A DNA stretch of 51,002 nucleotides from Bacillota bacterium (GCA_021847735.1 JAJZQD010000008.1:1-51002); one strand, 5' to 3'; positions 22,887 through 30,636 are shown, counted from the stretch's first letter. Numbers and translations: made by a program. The notes: a model not told the origin generated them from the letters alone.

Positions 22887-22915
22887 ATGTTACCAGAATA
22901 GAACGCGGCTGTCAA
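22887..22915 (-). promoter_or_regulatory. Sigma-A promoter of the leuA T-box transcript
   Basis: Minus strand: -35 TTGACA (22915-22910), 17-bp spacer, -10 TAACAT (22892-22887). Confidence 0.75.
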
Positions 22916-23181
22916 CAAGCAAACAGGCAGTAGGCAGTTGGCAGTAGCACGAAGTAGGCAGTAGGCAGTAGAACGATGCTCAGGCAAAACAGCCGATGGT
23001 GCACCGCAGGTGCGCCGAGGCCACCGATAGGACGCTCAACACACTCCCGATGGCGCACCAACGGTACGCCGAGCCCCCCGCAGCAGCCGAAGGCGAACTG
23101 CGACCCAAAAGCCTGCCCACACCCGCGAAACGCGGAAGTCACTACTCACACCCACTCACACTGGCCCGCGCCTCGACCCAG
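22916..23181. repeat. Accessory modules of repeat family B
   Basis: Begins with iterated GGCAGTAGGCAGTTGGCAGT-type microrepeats (about 22921-22972). Two tandem hairpin modules follow, GGTGCACCgcaGGTGCGCC (about 22995) and GGCGCACCaacGGTACGCC (about 23052). An open frame runs through them but shows no gene-like features. Confidence 0.65.
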
Positions 23182-23301
23182 GGGTAGAAAAAAGGCATTT
23201 GGCAAGGCGTACGTGGAGCCGCAACCACAGGCGTACTGCTGTACTCCGCGGATTGCGGCTCCGCGCACAACGCAGCCAAATGCCTTTTTTCTCAGCATGC
23301 A
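23182..23301. repeat. Repeat family B, copy 3
   Basis: Arms AGAAAAAAGGCATTTGGC (23186-23203) and GCCAAATGCCTTTTTTCT (23275-23292) pair over 18 bp. The inner stem GGAGCCGCAA/TTGCGGCTCC is kept, and the element ends CAGCATGCA. Confidence 0.85.
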
Positions 23302-23359
23302 AAAGTCTTTTAGAGGGAAAACTAAAGGAGCCGGGCCCGGACTCCAAGGGAAAGGATTG

Positions 23360-23818
23360 GTGCAGTTGCATTTCAAAAATGTTATCGGCAAAACTGTCGC
23401 GTTGGTTTCCCTGAGCGGGATGTTGTTCATGGGACCCCTCACTGCTTTTCCGGTAACAGCCTCTGTAGCAACAGGGTATTCGCAGATCAACACAGCTCAC
23501 GGTGACCACTCGCATGGGGAAAAGCATTGCGGTAAAATGCTCAAGACAGTTAGCGAACTTACAGGTCTAACTCCGGACCAGATTAAAGTCCAGCGTAAAA
23601 GCGGGAAATCCCTGGTACAAATTGCCCAAAGCAAGGGAGTATCTGAAGAAAAGTTAATTGCCGCCATCATGGAACCGATTAAGGCCAAGGTGCAGAAACG
23701 CGTCACCGAAGGCAAAATCACTCCGGAAAAGGCGAAAGAAATCCTGGCCAAAATCGAAAAGAAGGTTAAAGCCAGGGTTGAGAGCACCAAACCCCTTAAA
23801 GAGCACCGCAAAGGCTAG
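23360..23818 (+). CDS. Secreted DUF2680-like protein
   Basis: A protein of about 152 residues. An N-terminal signal peptide (basic start, then TVALVSLSGMLFMGPL, likely cleaved after ASVA) precedes a His-rich patch (AHGDHSHGEKHCGK). A helical region has two turns of the pattern seen in DUF2680 proteins: TGLTPDQIKVQRKSGKSLVQIAQSKGVS and EGKITPEKAKEIL, then a lysine-rich tail. The start may be TTG 23357, GTG 23360 or TTG 23366, all near AAAGGA; upstream frame belongs to repeat B. Function unknown; the histidines could bind metal. Confidence 0.7.
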   Translation: MQLHFKNVIGKTVALVSLSGMLFMGPLTAFPVTASVATGYSQINTAHGDHSHGEKHCGKMLKTVSELTGLTPDQIKVQRKSGKSLVQIAQSKGVSEEKLIAAIMEPIKAKVQKRVTEGKITPEKAKEILAKIEKKVKARVESTKPLKEHRKG

Positions 23819-23887
23819 GTACCGCACCAGGAACAGCCTTTAGGGGCCAACGAATGCGAATCTGCACCCCCGGACCCCGAAAGTGGA

Positions 23888-23927
23888 AAAACGGCCCCAG
23901 GTATAACATATACCGCAGGGGTCGTTT
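23888..23927 (+). terminator. Terminator after the DUF2680-like gene
   Basis: Compound stem AACGGCCCC/GGGGTCGTT with an inner GGTATA/TATACC hairpin, followed by TTTTTC. Confidence 0.75.
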
Positions 23928-23929
23928 TT

Positions 23930-24375
23930 CGTTGCAGTAGGCAGCCGGCAGTAAGCAGCAAACCCCGATAGCGCATCCGTTTCTCCCGATGGCGTACCTC
24001 AGTGCGCCGAGGCCCCCGAGAGGACGCCCAACACAGCTCCAACGTGGCCCACCTTCCGACCCAAGGGTAGAAAAAAGGCAGCCTGCTAGGCGCACGTCCC
24101 GCCGCAACCCTAGTAACAAGCAATGCATACATTTCGATGGCGTACCTACGGTACGCCGAGGCTCGCAAAAGGACGCTCAACACAGGCCTTAGGCCAAGCC
24201 GCGGAACGCGCGAGGCCTCTTCTCCCCTCTCACAAAAACACTGGCCATCCTTCCGACCCAGGGGAGAAAAAATCCCTCAGCTAAGCTCACGTCCCGCCGC
24301 AACCGGAAGCGTACCATCGCTCCCGCGCCGACCGCGGCGATGTAGAGTCCGGCGGTTGCCGACTACGGCTCCAGT
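23930..24375. repeat. Degenerate repeat family B cluster
   Basis: Fragments of family B and its accessory modules: GGCAGCCGGCAGTAAGCAGC microrepeat (about 23940), GGCGTACctcaGTGCGCC (about 23993), GTAGAAAAAAGGCAGCC left arm (about 24067), GGCGTACCtacGGTACGCC (about 24139) and an altered hairpin near 24270-24372. Right arms are missing or decayed. No gene is supported here. Confidence 0.6.
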
Positions 24376-24432
24376 AACACTTTTAAATTATCCACATATA
24401 AATATTATGTAAATAAGAGAGGGGGTATTTTT

Positions 24433-24867
24433 GTGTCAACTCTGGAAGATGCAACCGTAAATGGCAGTATTAAAACCATCGGAGTCAGTGCTACTATAAA
24501 CGCAAGCGTATCTTGTGTTAACAACCGCCCCACTGGTACCCTTAACGGAACAGCGGTTGTCCGAAAAGCATTCAGGAGGGAAACCATCACTTTTTCTTCT
24601 TCCACAGCAATTGCGGTAAGAACCGTAAAACGCTTTTTTACCCAATCAGTGGAGGCCCAGTTCGGGAACGTTACCGTACGTAACCTCACAACCGGCAGGA
24701 CTTTTTCAGGCTGCACCGCATTTCTCACCGCCACCCGGGTATCTCCCACTGTATTTTTCGCATCAATCAATATCGTCTGCAGGGGTGTACTGGTCTTTAG
24801 ACTCTTCGGTTTCTTTAGCGGCAGTTTAATTGTAAACCGAGAAGCTGCGTACAGATTATTAACTTAA
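24433..24867 (+). CDS. Hypothetical 144-residue beta-rich protein
   Basis: Starts at GTG 24433 with GAGAGGGGG about 7 bases upstream. The sequence alternates Ser/Thr/Val/Ala strands (TIGVSATINASVSCV, TFSSSTAIAVRTV), typical of a beta-sandwich or self-assembling surface protein. The C-terminal hydrophobic part (LVFRLFGFFSGSLIV) may be membrane-associated. There is no clear signal peptide. No family recognised; sits between repeat debris and a good terminator. Confidence 0.6.
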   Translation: MSTLEDATVNGSIKTIGVSATINASVSCVNNRPTGTLNGTAVVRKAFRRETITFSSSTAIAVRTVKRFFTQSVEAQFGNVTVRNLTTGRTFSGCTAFLTATRVSPTVFFASINIVCRGVLVFRLFGFFSGSLIVNREAAYRLLT

Positions 24868-24882
24868 TACCTAAGAAAGAAT

Positions 24883-24923
24883 GAAGTCAATGGTTTGCTA
24901 ATATTAAACCGTTGACTTCTTTT
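24883..24923 (+). terminator. Terminator
   Basis: A 14-bp stem (24883-24896 with 24906-24919, one G-U) followed by TTTTA ends the 24433-24867 gene. Confidence 0.8.
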
Positions 24924-25199
24924 ATATGAGAAATTACTCATTTGGCAAAGCGCACAATCTGCGTTAACCGCAGACGTACCGCCGTTCTGGCCATCCGTGG
25001 CCTTCGTGAACCTATATTTTGCCCACTGTTCTATGAATAAACATCTAACCCGGAGGCAGAAAAAAAAACAGCCGGCTAGGCACATGTAAATGCGTCGCGA
25101 GAGCACTCAACAACGCCGGGCCTTTTCCCCCAGCATAACAAATCGAAAAATCCTTGCTAGTTTTAGGCCAGCATGGATTTTATATTCGCCGGATTTTGT
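24924..25199. other. Intergenic stretch with family B remnant
   Basis: No gene. A decayed family B copy lies about 25048-25140: GGCAGAAAAAAAAACAGCC left arm and GGGCCTTTTCCCCCAGCAT right arm with a shortened interior. Confidence 0.5.
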
Positions 25200-25228
25200 T
25201 TGAAACAGGTAACAAAATGTGATAATAT
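25200..25228 (+). promoter_or_regulatory. Sigma-A promoter of the unknown RNA
   Basis: -35 TTGAAA (25200-25205), 17-bp spacer, -10 TAATAT (25223-25228). Transcription should start near 25235. Confidence 0.7.
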
Positions 25229-25235
25229 TAATAAC

Positions 25236-25385
25236 ACAGAAGCATAATGTTAGTTCCGAAAGAATCTTCTGAGGAGCGGAACTGGCAGCCGCCCACCGAA
25301 AGGTGTTAGGAGATGCATGAAGTCCACCCTGCCTAAGATTCTTTCGACACGCGGGCCACGGTATTATTACCGTGGCTCTTCTATT
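25236..25385 (+). ncRNA. Unidentified structured small RNA (about 150 nt)
   Basis: Bounded by its own promoter and terminator and without an open frame. Visible helices: GAAAGAATCTT (about 25257-25267) with AAGATTCTTTC (about 25335-25345), 11 bp; inside it GGCAG/CTGCC and CCACC-gaaa-GGTG. AGTTCCG (about 25252) can also pair with CGGAACT (about 25279), crossing the main stem, so a pseudoknot or two-state fold is possible. The terminator hairpin GCCACGGTA/TACCGTGGC (25355-25376) ends in a T-rich tail. It does not match riboswitch, SRP, 6S, tmRNA or RNase P signatures known to me; a divergent 6S RNA remains possible. Confidence 0.6.
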
Positions 25386-25389
25386 TGTG

Positions 25390-25592
25390 GCAAAAGTGGC
25401 CAGTGGTCAGTGGCCAGTAGTGCTTTTCTCAGCCTGCAAATCTGACCGGGGTAGAAAAATGCCACCTGGCTAGGCCTACGGTTCATCGCAACCGGAAGCG
25501 TACCGTCGCTTTACCCACAAAGGGCACTCCGGAGAGGCGATAAAGAGCCATCGGCTGCGAGTCGGTCAACCGTGCTCTACTGCACCTCGCTA
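25390..25592. repeat. Degenerate family B copy and microrepeats
   Basis: GGCCAGTGGTCAGTGGCCAGT microrepeats (about 25402) precede a decayed B left arm (GGGGTAGAAAAATGCC, about 25450). The interior has a longer hairpin and there is no right arm. It marks the right edge of the AT-rich satD region. Confidence 0.5.
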
Positions 25593-25596
25593 ACTT

Positions 25597-26415
25597 TTAG
25601 CCAACAAGTCTCTTTAATGTTATCCCAGTAACAATTCCCAAAATAGCACTAATTGAAGTACCTAAAATAAAATACTCACCAAAATCCGTGTTACCTTGAG
25701 CTTCACTAAATCTTATTGCTGTCTTTGCAGCATATAGTGCTGCAATTGCTTCGTAGGCCCCGGCAACTATTCCTGCAACAGTCAAAATCCGTTCAGCCGC
25801 CCCAATATATCTTCCTATTTTAATTTCTTCTTCATCTTCTAAAATCTTCATCTTTATTGAAGTCAAAGATATCTTTATGAAAATATTTGAGAACGATGTA
25901 GTTACAATAACAATGCACATCATTATTAAAACCAATTGCCCGTGTGTTGGTTTAAAGGTTAATATAACATTACTATTAAAAAATTTTACTAGTAGTAATA
26001 GTTTATTAATAAATTCCGCTCTATTAAGTAATCCGGCAGTTAAAATAATTATTCCAAGGTGAGCAATTTGGTCTACAACAAAGACTAAAATATCCCATTT
26101 ATGCTTATCTTTTAATTTGTTTTGAATAATCACTTTACATAAGTCAACTAAATAATGACTTACAGAAATTAACAAGAGCCAAGTAAATACTGTCCATGAT
26201 AGAGGCTTTATTACAATTGTAGGCCACCAAGTTATCCCTTCGACAATTGCAAATAACAACAAACTTGTTGCCAAAAACGTAATAGAATGCGTAAACAAGG
26301 TCCTGTTTCTCTTTTTGTTATTGGTACTTTGTTTATCCTTTGCCATAGATTCAGACTGGAAAACAAAGTCGGTCAATAAATGAGACAACAATAAGATTAA
26401 GTAACAATTTACCAT
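25597..26415 (-). CDS. DUF3307 family membrane protein
   Basis: A 272-residue integral membrane protein. The N-terminal DUF3307 region has LLLSHLLTDFVFQ and the later HSITFLATSLLLF and SHYLVDLCK motifs, followed by more helices and a cytoplasmic segment (KMKILEDEEEIKIGRYIGAAER). About 7 hydrophobic segments are visible. ATG 26415 is preferred to the TTG at 26430 because GAGGTG lies 4-5 bases upstream. DUF3307 genes are often paired with SatD genes, as here. Base composition is much more AT-rich than the surrounding genes, suggesting acquisition by transfer. Confidence 0.8.
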   Translation of the reverse strand: MVNCYLILLLSHLLTDFVFQSESMAKDKQSTNNKKRNRTLFTHSITFLATSLLLFAIVEGITWWPTIVIKPLSWTVFTWLLLISVSHYLVDLCKVIIQNKLKDKHKWDILVFVVDQIAHLGIIILTAGLLNRAEFINKLLLLVKFFNSNVILTFKPTHGQLVLIMMCIVIVTTSFSNIFIKISLTSIKMKILEDEEEIKIGRYIGAAERILTVAGIVAGAYEAIAALYAAKTAIRFSEAQGNTDFGEYFILGTSISAILGIVTGITLKRLVG

Positions 26416-26451
26416 AGTGCACCTCATCAAATACCAAGAAATGTTCGAAAA

Positions 26452-26536
26452 ATATAGATTTACAGGCTATATTCTTTAAATATAGATTTACAGGCTATAT
26501 TCTTTAAATATAGATTCATAGGCTATATTTCAAAGA
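26452..26536. repeat. Three 28-bp iterons upstream of the DUF3307 gene
   Basis: Three tandem units starting at 26452, 26480 and 26508, each ATATAGATTTACAGGCTATAT or a close variant plus a TTCTTTAA spacer. Each unit contains the inverted pair ATATAG/CTATAT. They lie between satD and the DUF3307 gene and could be operator sites, perhaps for the SatD HTH domain. Confidence 0.7.
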
Positions 26537-26568
26537 AGGCATAGTCGTTTATATCTAAAACAATAACC

Positions 26569-27349
26569 CTACAGGTTATCTTTTGAGTATAAACTCTTTT
26601 CCAAACTCCTTTTCAAGAATCCAGAGGTTAGCTTTTGTAACTCTAATACTTCATCCCAGCAAGCATTCCTAAGTAGTTTACTGACACTAGGTTGGGTTGT
26701 TCCCAGTTTTAGTGCTAATTCTCTTTGAGTTATACCCTCTCTAAGAAGCGATAAAACTTTCAAGAATTTATCTGTCCAAAGTTTACGAATCACAGAAAGT
26801 GATTGGAGCATCATGTCTAATTCATTTACCTCGGTTTCGTTCAGGACAGAAGACCTAAAAGCAATGGAATGTCCGGTTCTCTCTGCGGCAATTCTTATTG
26901 CTTCTCTAGCTGAGTAAAATGCCGGACCATCCATCCCTAAAGCTCTGTCCTTAACAGAAGTACTTAAAGACCCAAAACCTATCCCAAAACGTATATGTAC
27001 AGGATAAACATCATCAACAATTGCAGAAATAATATCATATATCGGAGCAGAAGGTTTTAACAGTCCTTGAAATTCGTCACCTAAAGTAATAAGAAATTTG
27101 GAAACAGTGAACTCGTTCAGCTAAAGCTGAACATCGAAACTTCAGTGGGGGACTCTACCCCCACTGAAGCAGAAAAGTGGAAACTCCACCTTATAGAAGG
27201 TGGAGTCTTGGAATTGGGATAAATTCGGAAAATTTGTAATTTACTTTATCTAATATTTTTTCAAGTTTCACTTGAACCTCAAAACGATTGTCGCCCAGTT
27301 TCGTAGAACTTACAATATCACCAATTATAGCGATGTAAAGGTTGTTCAA
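26569..27349 (-). pseudogene. satD: SatD-family gene interrupted by a family C element
   Basis: The 5' part (27349-27221) encodes NLYIAIIGDIVSSTKLGD and the rest of a SatD N-terminus. It then enters the 27107-27220 element, which brings a stop. Past the element the frame resumes with TVSKFLITLGDEFQGLL, RFGIGFGSLST, MDGPAFYSAREAI and a C-terminal HTH (ITQRELALKLGTTQPSVSKLL). Removing the element restores one frame, SEF-(IT)-VSKFLITLGDEFQG, so the gene was intact before insertion. The start is probably TTG 27349 with GAGGTGA upstream. The region is AT-rich like its DUF3307 partner. Confidence 0.8.
27107..27220 (+). mobile_element. Family C element, copy 2, inserted in satD
   Basis: 114-bp copy with the same ends as copy 1 and only a few base differences. 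It interrupts satD. No target duplication longer than 1-3 bases is visible, in keeping with IS200/IS605-type insertion. Confidence 0.8.
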
Positions 27350-27424
27350 AACAAAGGTCACCTCACTTGTCTTGTTTGCGAAAGAAGTTGCACAACATGG
27401 TATCAAATTTATAATACCAAGCAA

Positions 27425-27728
27425 CTTTCAAATCAATAATAACATAAAACCATACTATTGCCGAATTCAATTTCTTATGGGTCTCGACTAGCCAGGCAAT
27501 CTGTTTAGTAAATAATTATTGCTATGATTTCCGACTAACTAATCATTTTTCTACATTATTAGTACTTTCCCTCTATTTTCCTTTATGATTCACCAACCGC
27601 TTTATTTCAATTACAGGGAAGTAATAAATAAGCTCTTTTTCCAGGAACACTCCACTAAAGAATTCCCTATTCCTTACGCTTTCATATTTAATCCGGGGGT
27701 AAAAAAGCCAAACACCCCAGAGTACACC
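27425..27728. other. Intergenic, nothing identified
   Basis: AT-rich at first, then ordinary composition from about 27560. No gene, RNA or repeat supported; open frames here run into the repeat array. Confidence 0.5.
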
Positions 27729-27820
27729 TCCCGATGGCGAACCGACGGTACGCCGAGGTCCCCCGATAGCACACTCAACGCAAGCCGCTTTTCCCCTAGC
27801 CCACCTTCCGACCCGGGGGT

Positions 27821-28002
27821 AGAAAAAAGGCATTTGGCAAGGCGTACGTGGAGCCGCAACCACAGGCGTACTGCTGAAGCCCCCATTTTATTACCGAAAC
27901 CCCTGACTTGAAAGGCAAAGTCAGGCGTTCCGACAAAATGGGGGAACCCCCGACTCCGAGGATTACGGCTCCGCGCACAACGCAGCCAAATGCCTTTTTT
28001 CT
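27821..28002. repeat. Repeat family B, copy 4, with nested insert
   Basis: Arms 27821-27838 and 27985-28002 pair over 18 bp. The central hairpin is replaced by a nested inverted repeat at 27876-27952, with CCCCCATTTT/AAAATGGGGG arms and an inner CCTGACTT/AAGTCAGG stem. Confidence 0.85.
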
Positions 28003-28254
28003 CAGCATGCAAAAATCCCTCAGCTAAGCTCACGTCCCGAAGGCGTACCTATGGTAAGCCGAGGCTCACGGGAGTATGCCACTACGCCGGGCGCCTTTTT
28101 TCCCGGCAGGCAAAATCCCTACCGACCCGGGGATAGAAAAAAGGCACCCTGTCATCCGTTTCTCCCGATGGCGTACCGACGGTACGCCGAGGTCCCCCGA
28201 TAGCACACTCAATGCAGGCCGCTTTTCCCCTGGCCCAACTTCCGACCCGGGGGT

Positions 28255-28436
28255 AGAAAAAAGGCATTTGGCAAGGCGTACGTGGAGCCGCAACCACAGG
28301 CGTACTGCTGAAGCCCCCATTTTATTACCGAAACCCCTGACTTGAAAGGCAAAGTCAGGCGTTCCGACAAAATGGGGGAACCCCCGACTCCGAGGATTAC
28401 GGCTCCGCGCACAACGCAGCCAAATGCCTTTTTTCT
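28255..28436. repeat. Repeat family B, copy 5, with nested insert
   Basis: Duplicate of copy 4 at a distance of 434 bp, including the nested insert. Confidence 0.85.
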
Positions 28437-28688
28437 CAGCATGCAAAAATCCCTCAGCTAAGCTCACGTCCCGAAGGCGTACCTATGGTAAGCCGAGGCT
28501 CACGGGAGTATGCCACTACGCCGGGCGCCTTTTTTCCCGGCAGGCAAAATCCCTACCGACCCGGGGATAGAAAAAAGGCACCCTGTCATCCGTTTCTCCC
28601 GATGGCGTACCGACGGTACGCCGAGGTCCCCCGATAGCACACTCAATGCAGGCCGCTTTTCCCCTGGCCCAACTTCCGACCCGGGGGT

Positions 28689-28795
28689 AGAAAAAAGGCA
28701 TTTGGCAAGGCGTACGTGGAGCCGCAACCGGAAGCGTACTGCTGTACGCTGAGGATTTCGGCTCCGCGCACAACGCAGCCAAATGCCTTTTTTCT
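28689..28795. repeat. Repeat family B, copy 6, uninterrupted
   Basis: Arms 28689-28706 and 28778-28795. It lacks the nested insert and carries the central hairpin AGCGTACtgctGTACGCT, whose stem differs from copy 2 by paired changes. Confidence 0.85.
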
Positions 28796-28803
28796 CCGCA
28801 TGC

Positions 28804-28844
28804 AAAAAAAATAAAGCCTTGCTAACCGTCAGGTAGCAAGGCTT
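28804..28844 (-). terminator. Terminator of tRNA-Leu
   Basis: Minus-strand stem AAGCCTTGCTA/TAGCAAGGCTT followed by T-rich sequence, just past the tRNA 3' end. Confidence 0.85.
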
Positions 28845-28857
28845 CTATTTTTCGTCA

Positions 28858-28942
28858 TGGTGCGGATGATGGGACTTGAACCCATACGCCTTTCGACACA
28901 CGCCCCTCAAACGTGCCTGTCTGCCAGTTCCAGCACATCCGC
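28858..28942 (-). tRNA. tRNA-Leu (GAG anticodon)
   Basis: Class II tRNA with a long variable arm. Acceptor GCGGATG/CATCCGC, D loop GGAACTGGCAGAC, anticodon loop TTGAGGG (GAG) on the CACGT/GCGTG stem, T loop GTTCAAGTC, encoded CCA. It matches the CTC specifier of the leuA T-box. Confidence 0.95.
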
Positions 28943-29025
28943 ATTTGGGAATGCTCATGGCAATTGCCAAGAGCAATATTGATTATAGCAGAAACGACCC
29001 CTAAAATCAAGGGGGATTGGCTGTA

Positions 29026-29802
29026 TTATTTAGGGGGATTATTTCCCTCTATTCTAAGCCTGAACAATATCAAAACTATCGCCGTCACGGCAATCACCAA
29101 GCTTGACACCTGGGCGGCTTTGAGAGTGTTCGCCACCAAAAGGCTGTCCCCTCGCCAAAATTCCAGGGTAAACCTGAGCAATGAATAAAGCACAAAATAC
29201 ATCAGAGCCACAAAACCCCGGTACGGCCTATGTCGTAACAACAACAGCAGGATGCCCAAAATCAGCAAATCTCCGGCTCCCTCCATCAGTTCGGCCGGTA
29301 CCAGGGGTATAGCGCCATACATGGAAAAAGCCGGCGTACCCGGCTGGTAGATTACACCAAACCAGGATGAGGTAGGTATACCGAACGCGTCACCGTTAAG
29401 AAAACAGCCTATCCGCCCGATGGCTTGACCCAGTATCAATGACGGCGCCCCAATATCCGCAAAACGCCAAAATTGGAGACCGCGTTTTTTGATAAACCAT
29501 ACTGCCGCTAAAGTGCCTCCGGCTATAGCTCCCTGTATTGAAAGCCCTCCGTCCCAAAACTTAAGAGCGGATAAGGGATCCGAAGTGTAATTCTGCCATG
29601 AAAAAGCGACTTCCCAAATACGAGCTCCAAGCAGCCCTGCAATAATCGCCCACATTACGAAGTCATAAATAATTTCTTCTTCAATCCCCTCTTTACGGGC
29701 CAACCTCAGGGCTAAAGCCATCCCTGCAATTACCCCAATGGCCACCATCAGCCCCCAGGCCCTCACCTCAAAGCTTCCAAGGTGAAACAAAATAGGATGC
29801 AT
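29026..29802 (-). CDS. lgt: Prolipoprotein diacylglyceryl transferase
   Basis: A 258-residue integral membrane enzyme with about seven helices. It attaches diacylglycerol to the lipobox cysteine of prolipoproteins. The Lgt signature GRIGCFLNGDAFG is present, as are the N-terminal HLGSFEVRAWGLM, the conserved GGLSIQGAIAGG and the C-terminal RFTLEFWRGD. Length is usual for the family. It lies between tRNA-Leu and the FmdE-like gene, apparently as its own unit. A likely substrate is the lipoprotein at 37887. Confidence 0.95.
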   Translation of the reverse strand: MHPILFHLGSFEVRAWGLMVAIGVIAGMALALRLARKEGIEEEIIYDFVMWAIIAGLLGARIWEVAFSWQNYTSDPLSALKFWDGGLSIQGAIAGGTLAAVWFIKKRGLQFWRFADIGAPSLILGQAIGRIGCFLNGDAFGIPTSSWFGVIYQPGTPAFSMYGAIPLVPAELMEGAGDLLILGILLLLLRHRPYRGFVALMYFVLYSLLRFTLEFWRGDSLLVANTLKAAQVSSLVIAVTAIVLILFRLRIEGNNPPK

Positions 29803-29910
29803 CTCCTGTCACCTCCAATCAAGAATCGATACTATTACAATGAATTATAACACGGCAGGCCGTTAAGTTCCATATGTGATGACTGGAAGTCCGCGGTATC
29901 TTCCCTTCCG

Positions 29911-30453
29911 CTACCAGCCTCTCGAATACTCCTCTATGCAATCTGGGCAGACAATCCTTCCTTCGCTGACACGGGCCTTTGATTCCATTACTCCTTCACC
30001 GCATTGGGAACACTGAACCGTTTTAAAGATAACGGCCCTTCCGGGCAGGTCAAGATTGACCTCCGAAGTCTCAAAAAGTTCTTTTATATCAGCATGGATA
30101 ATCCGTTCGATAACGTCTTCCTTTGACTCACCGGATGCCCCGGACATTGCGTTAAACCTAAGGGATATTCTCACTGCTTTGCCGTCTTTTCTACGTCCGA
30201 CAGTATATACCTGTTTCCCGTGATTGCGAAAAATCAGGTTACCTTTACCGGCGGTGCACCCCAGTATTGACTGAATCGCATCAATGGCACAGCTGTCATT
30301 CTCTACAACCGTGACAATTTCCTCATCTATATCCCTGGCATATCCAAGGACCGACAAAGCTGCCTCGGCCGCTTTATAGCCGATGGCCAGACCGGGACAG
30401 GCGTGCCCATGAAATTCAACTGCCTTTTCCCAAGGTGACTTTTCTATACACAT
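29911..30453 (-). CDS. FmdE-family protein with C-terminal zinc-ribbon
   Basis: A 180-residue protein. The FmdE domain has FHGHACPGLAIGYKAAEAAL and CTAGKGNL with FRNHGKQVY, giving conserved His/Cys metal-ligand residues. The C-terminal zinc finger has CSQCGEG and CPDC. FmdE proteins are associated with molybdenum or tungsten formylmethanofuran dehydrogenase operons, but the exact role is unknown; in bacteria they occur without that enzyme. GAAGGGGG lies upstream of the ATG, and a metal-regulator-like palindrome at 30481-30495 lies 28 bp upstream. Confidence 0.85.
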   Translation of the reverse strand: MCIEKSPWEKAVEFHGHACPGLAIGYKAAEAALSVLGYARDIDEEIVTVVENDSCAIDAIQSILGCTAGKGNLIFRNHGKQVYTVGRRKDGKAVRISLRFNAMSGASGESKEDVIERIIHADIKELFETSEVNLDLPGRAVIFKTVQCSQCGEGVMESKARVSEGRIVCPDCIEEYSRGW

Positions 30454-30480
30454 ATTAAAACCCCCTTCTCCTTTTTAGAT

Positions 30481-30495
30481 TACCCCCTAGGGGTA
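30481..30495. promoter_or_regulatory. CsoR-type operator palindrome
   Basis: TACCCC-CTA-GGGGTA is the classic half-site arrangement of CsoR/CstR-family (copper or persulfide sensing) operators. It sits in the promoter region of the FmdE-like gene. No csoR gene is in the window. Confidence 0.5.
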
Positions 30496-30636
30496 TATAT
30501 AAATGTTATTCCCTTATCCCCAAATTGTCAATGGGATGTTTTCCTCAAAATTGGCAAATATATATAACAGGGGAAAAGGGGCCTCATATAGAAGTAGTTT
30601 GTTACCTAAAAAAAGTTAAGGGGAGTGTGAATAGGC

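Larger units (their letters stand above)
27729..28805. repeat. 434-bp tandem repeat array built on family B
   Basis: Units 27729-28162 and 28163-28596 are near-identical, and a partial third unit runs from 28597. Each unit holds an accessory hairpin (GGCGTACCgacGGTACGCC), a family B copy and a second smaller hairpin element ending GGGCGCCTTTTTTCCCGGC. The start of unit 1 is slightly diverged. Several open frames cross the array but are by-products of the repeat. Confidence 0.85.

Noticed and set aside
22976-23359. Upstream extension of the DUF2680-like frame
   Set aside because: It crosses accessory modules and repeat B, and the signal peptide begins only after 23360.
24405-24770. Minus-strand 121-residue frame
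   Set aside because: Opposite the GTG-started gene at 24433, which has a good ribosome-binding site and a terminator; the minus frame has neither.
27674-28805. Several 70-130 residue frames in the repeat array
   Set aside because: They recur identically in each 434-bp unit and are explained by the repeat itself; no ribosome-binding sites.
26452-28805. Possible CRISPR array
   Set aside because: The 28-bp units have identical short spacers and the 434-bp units are contiguous; no variable spacers and no cas genes.
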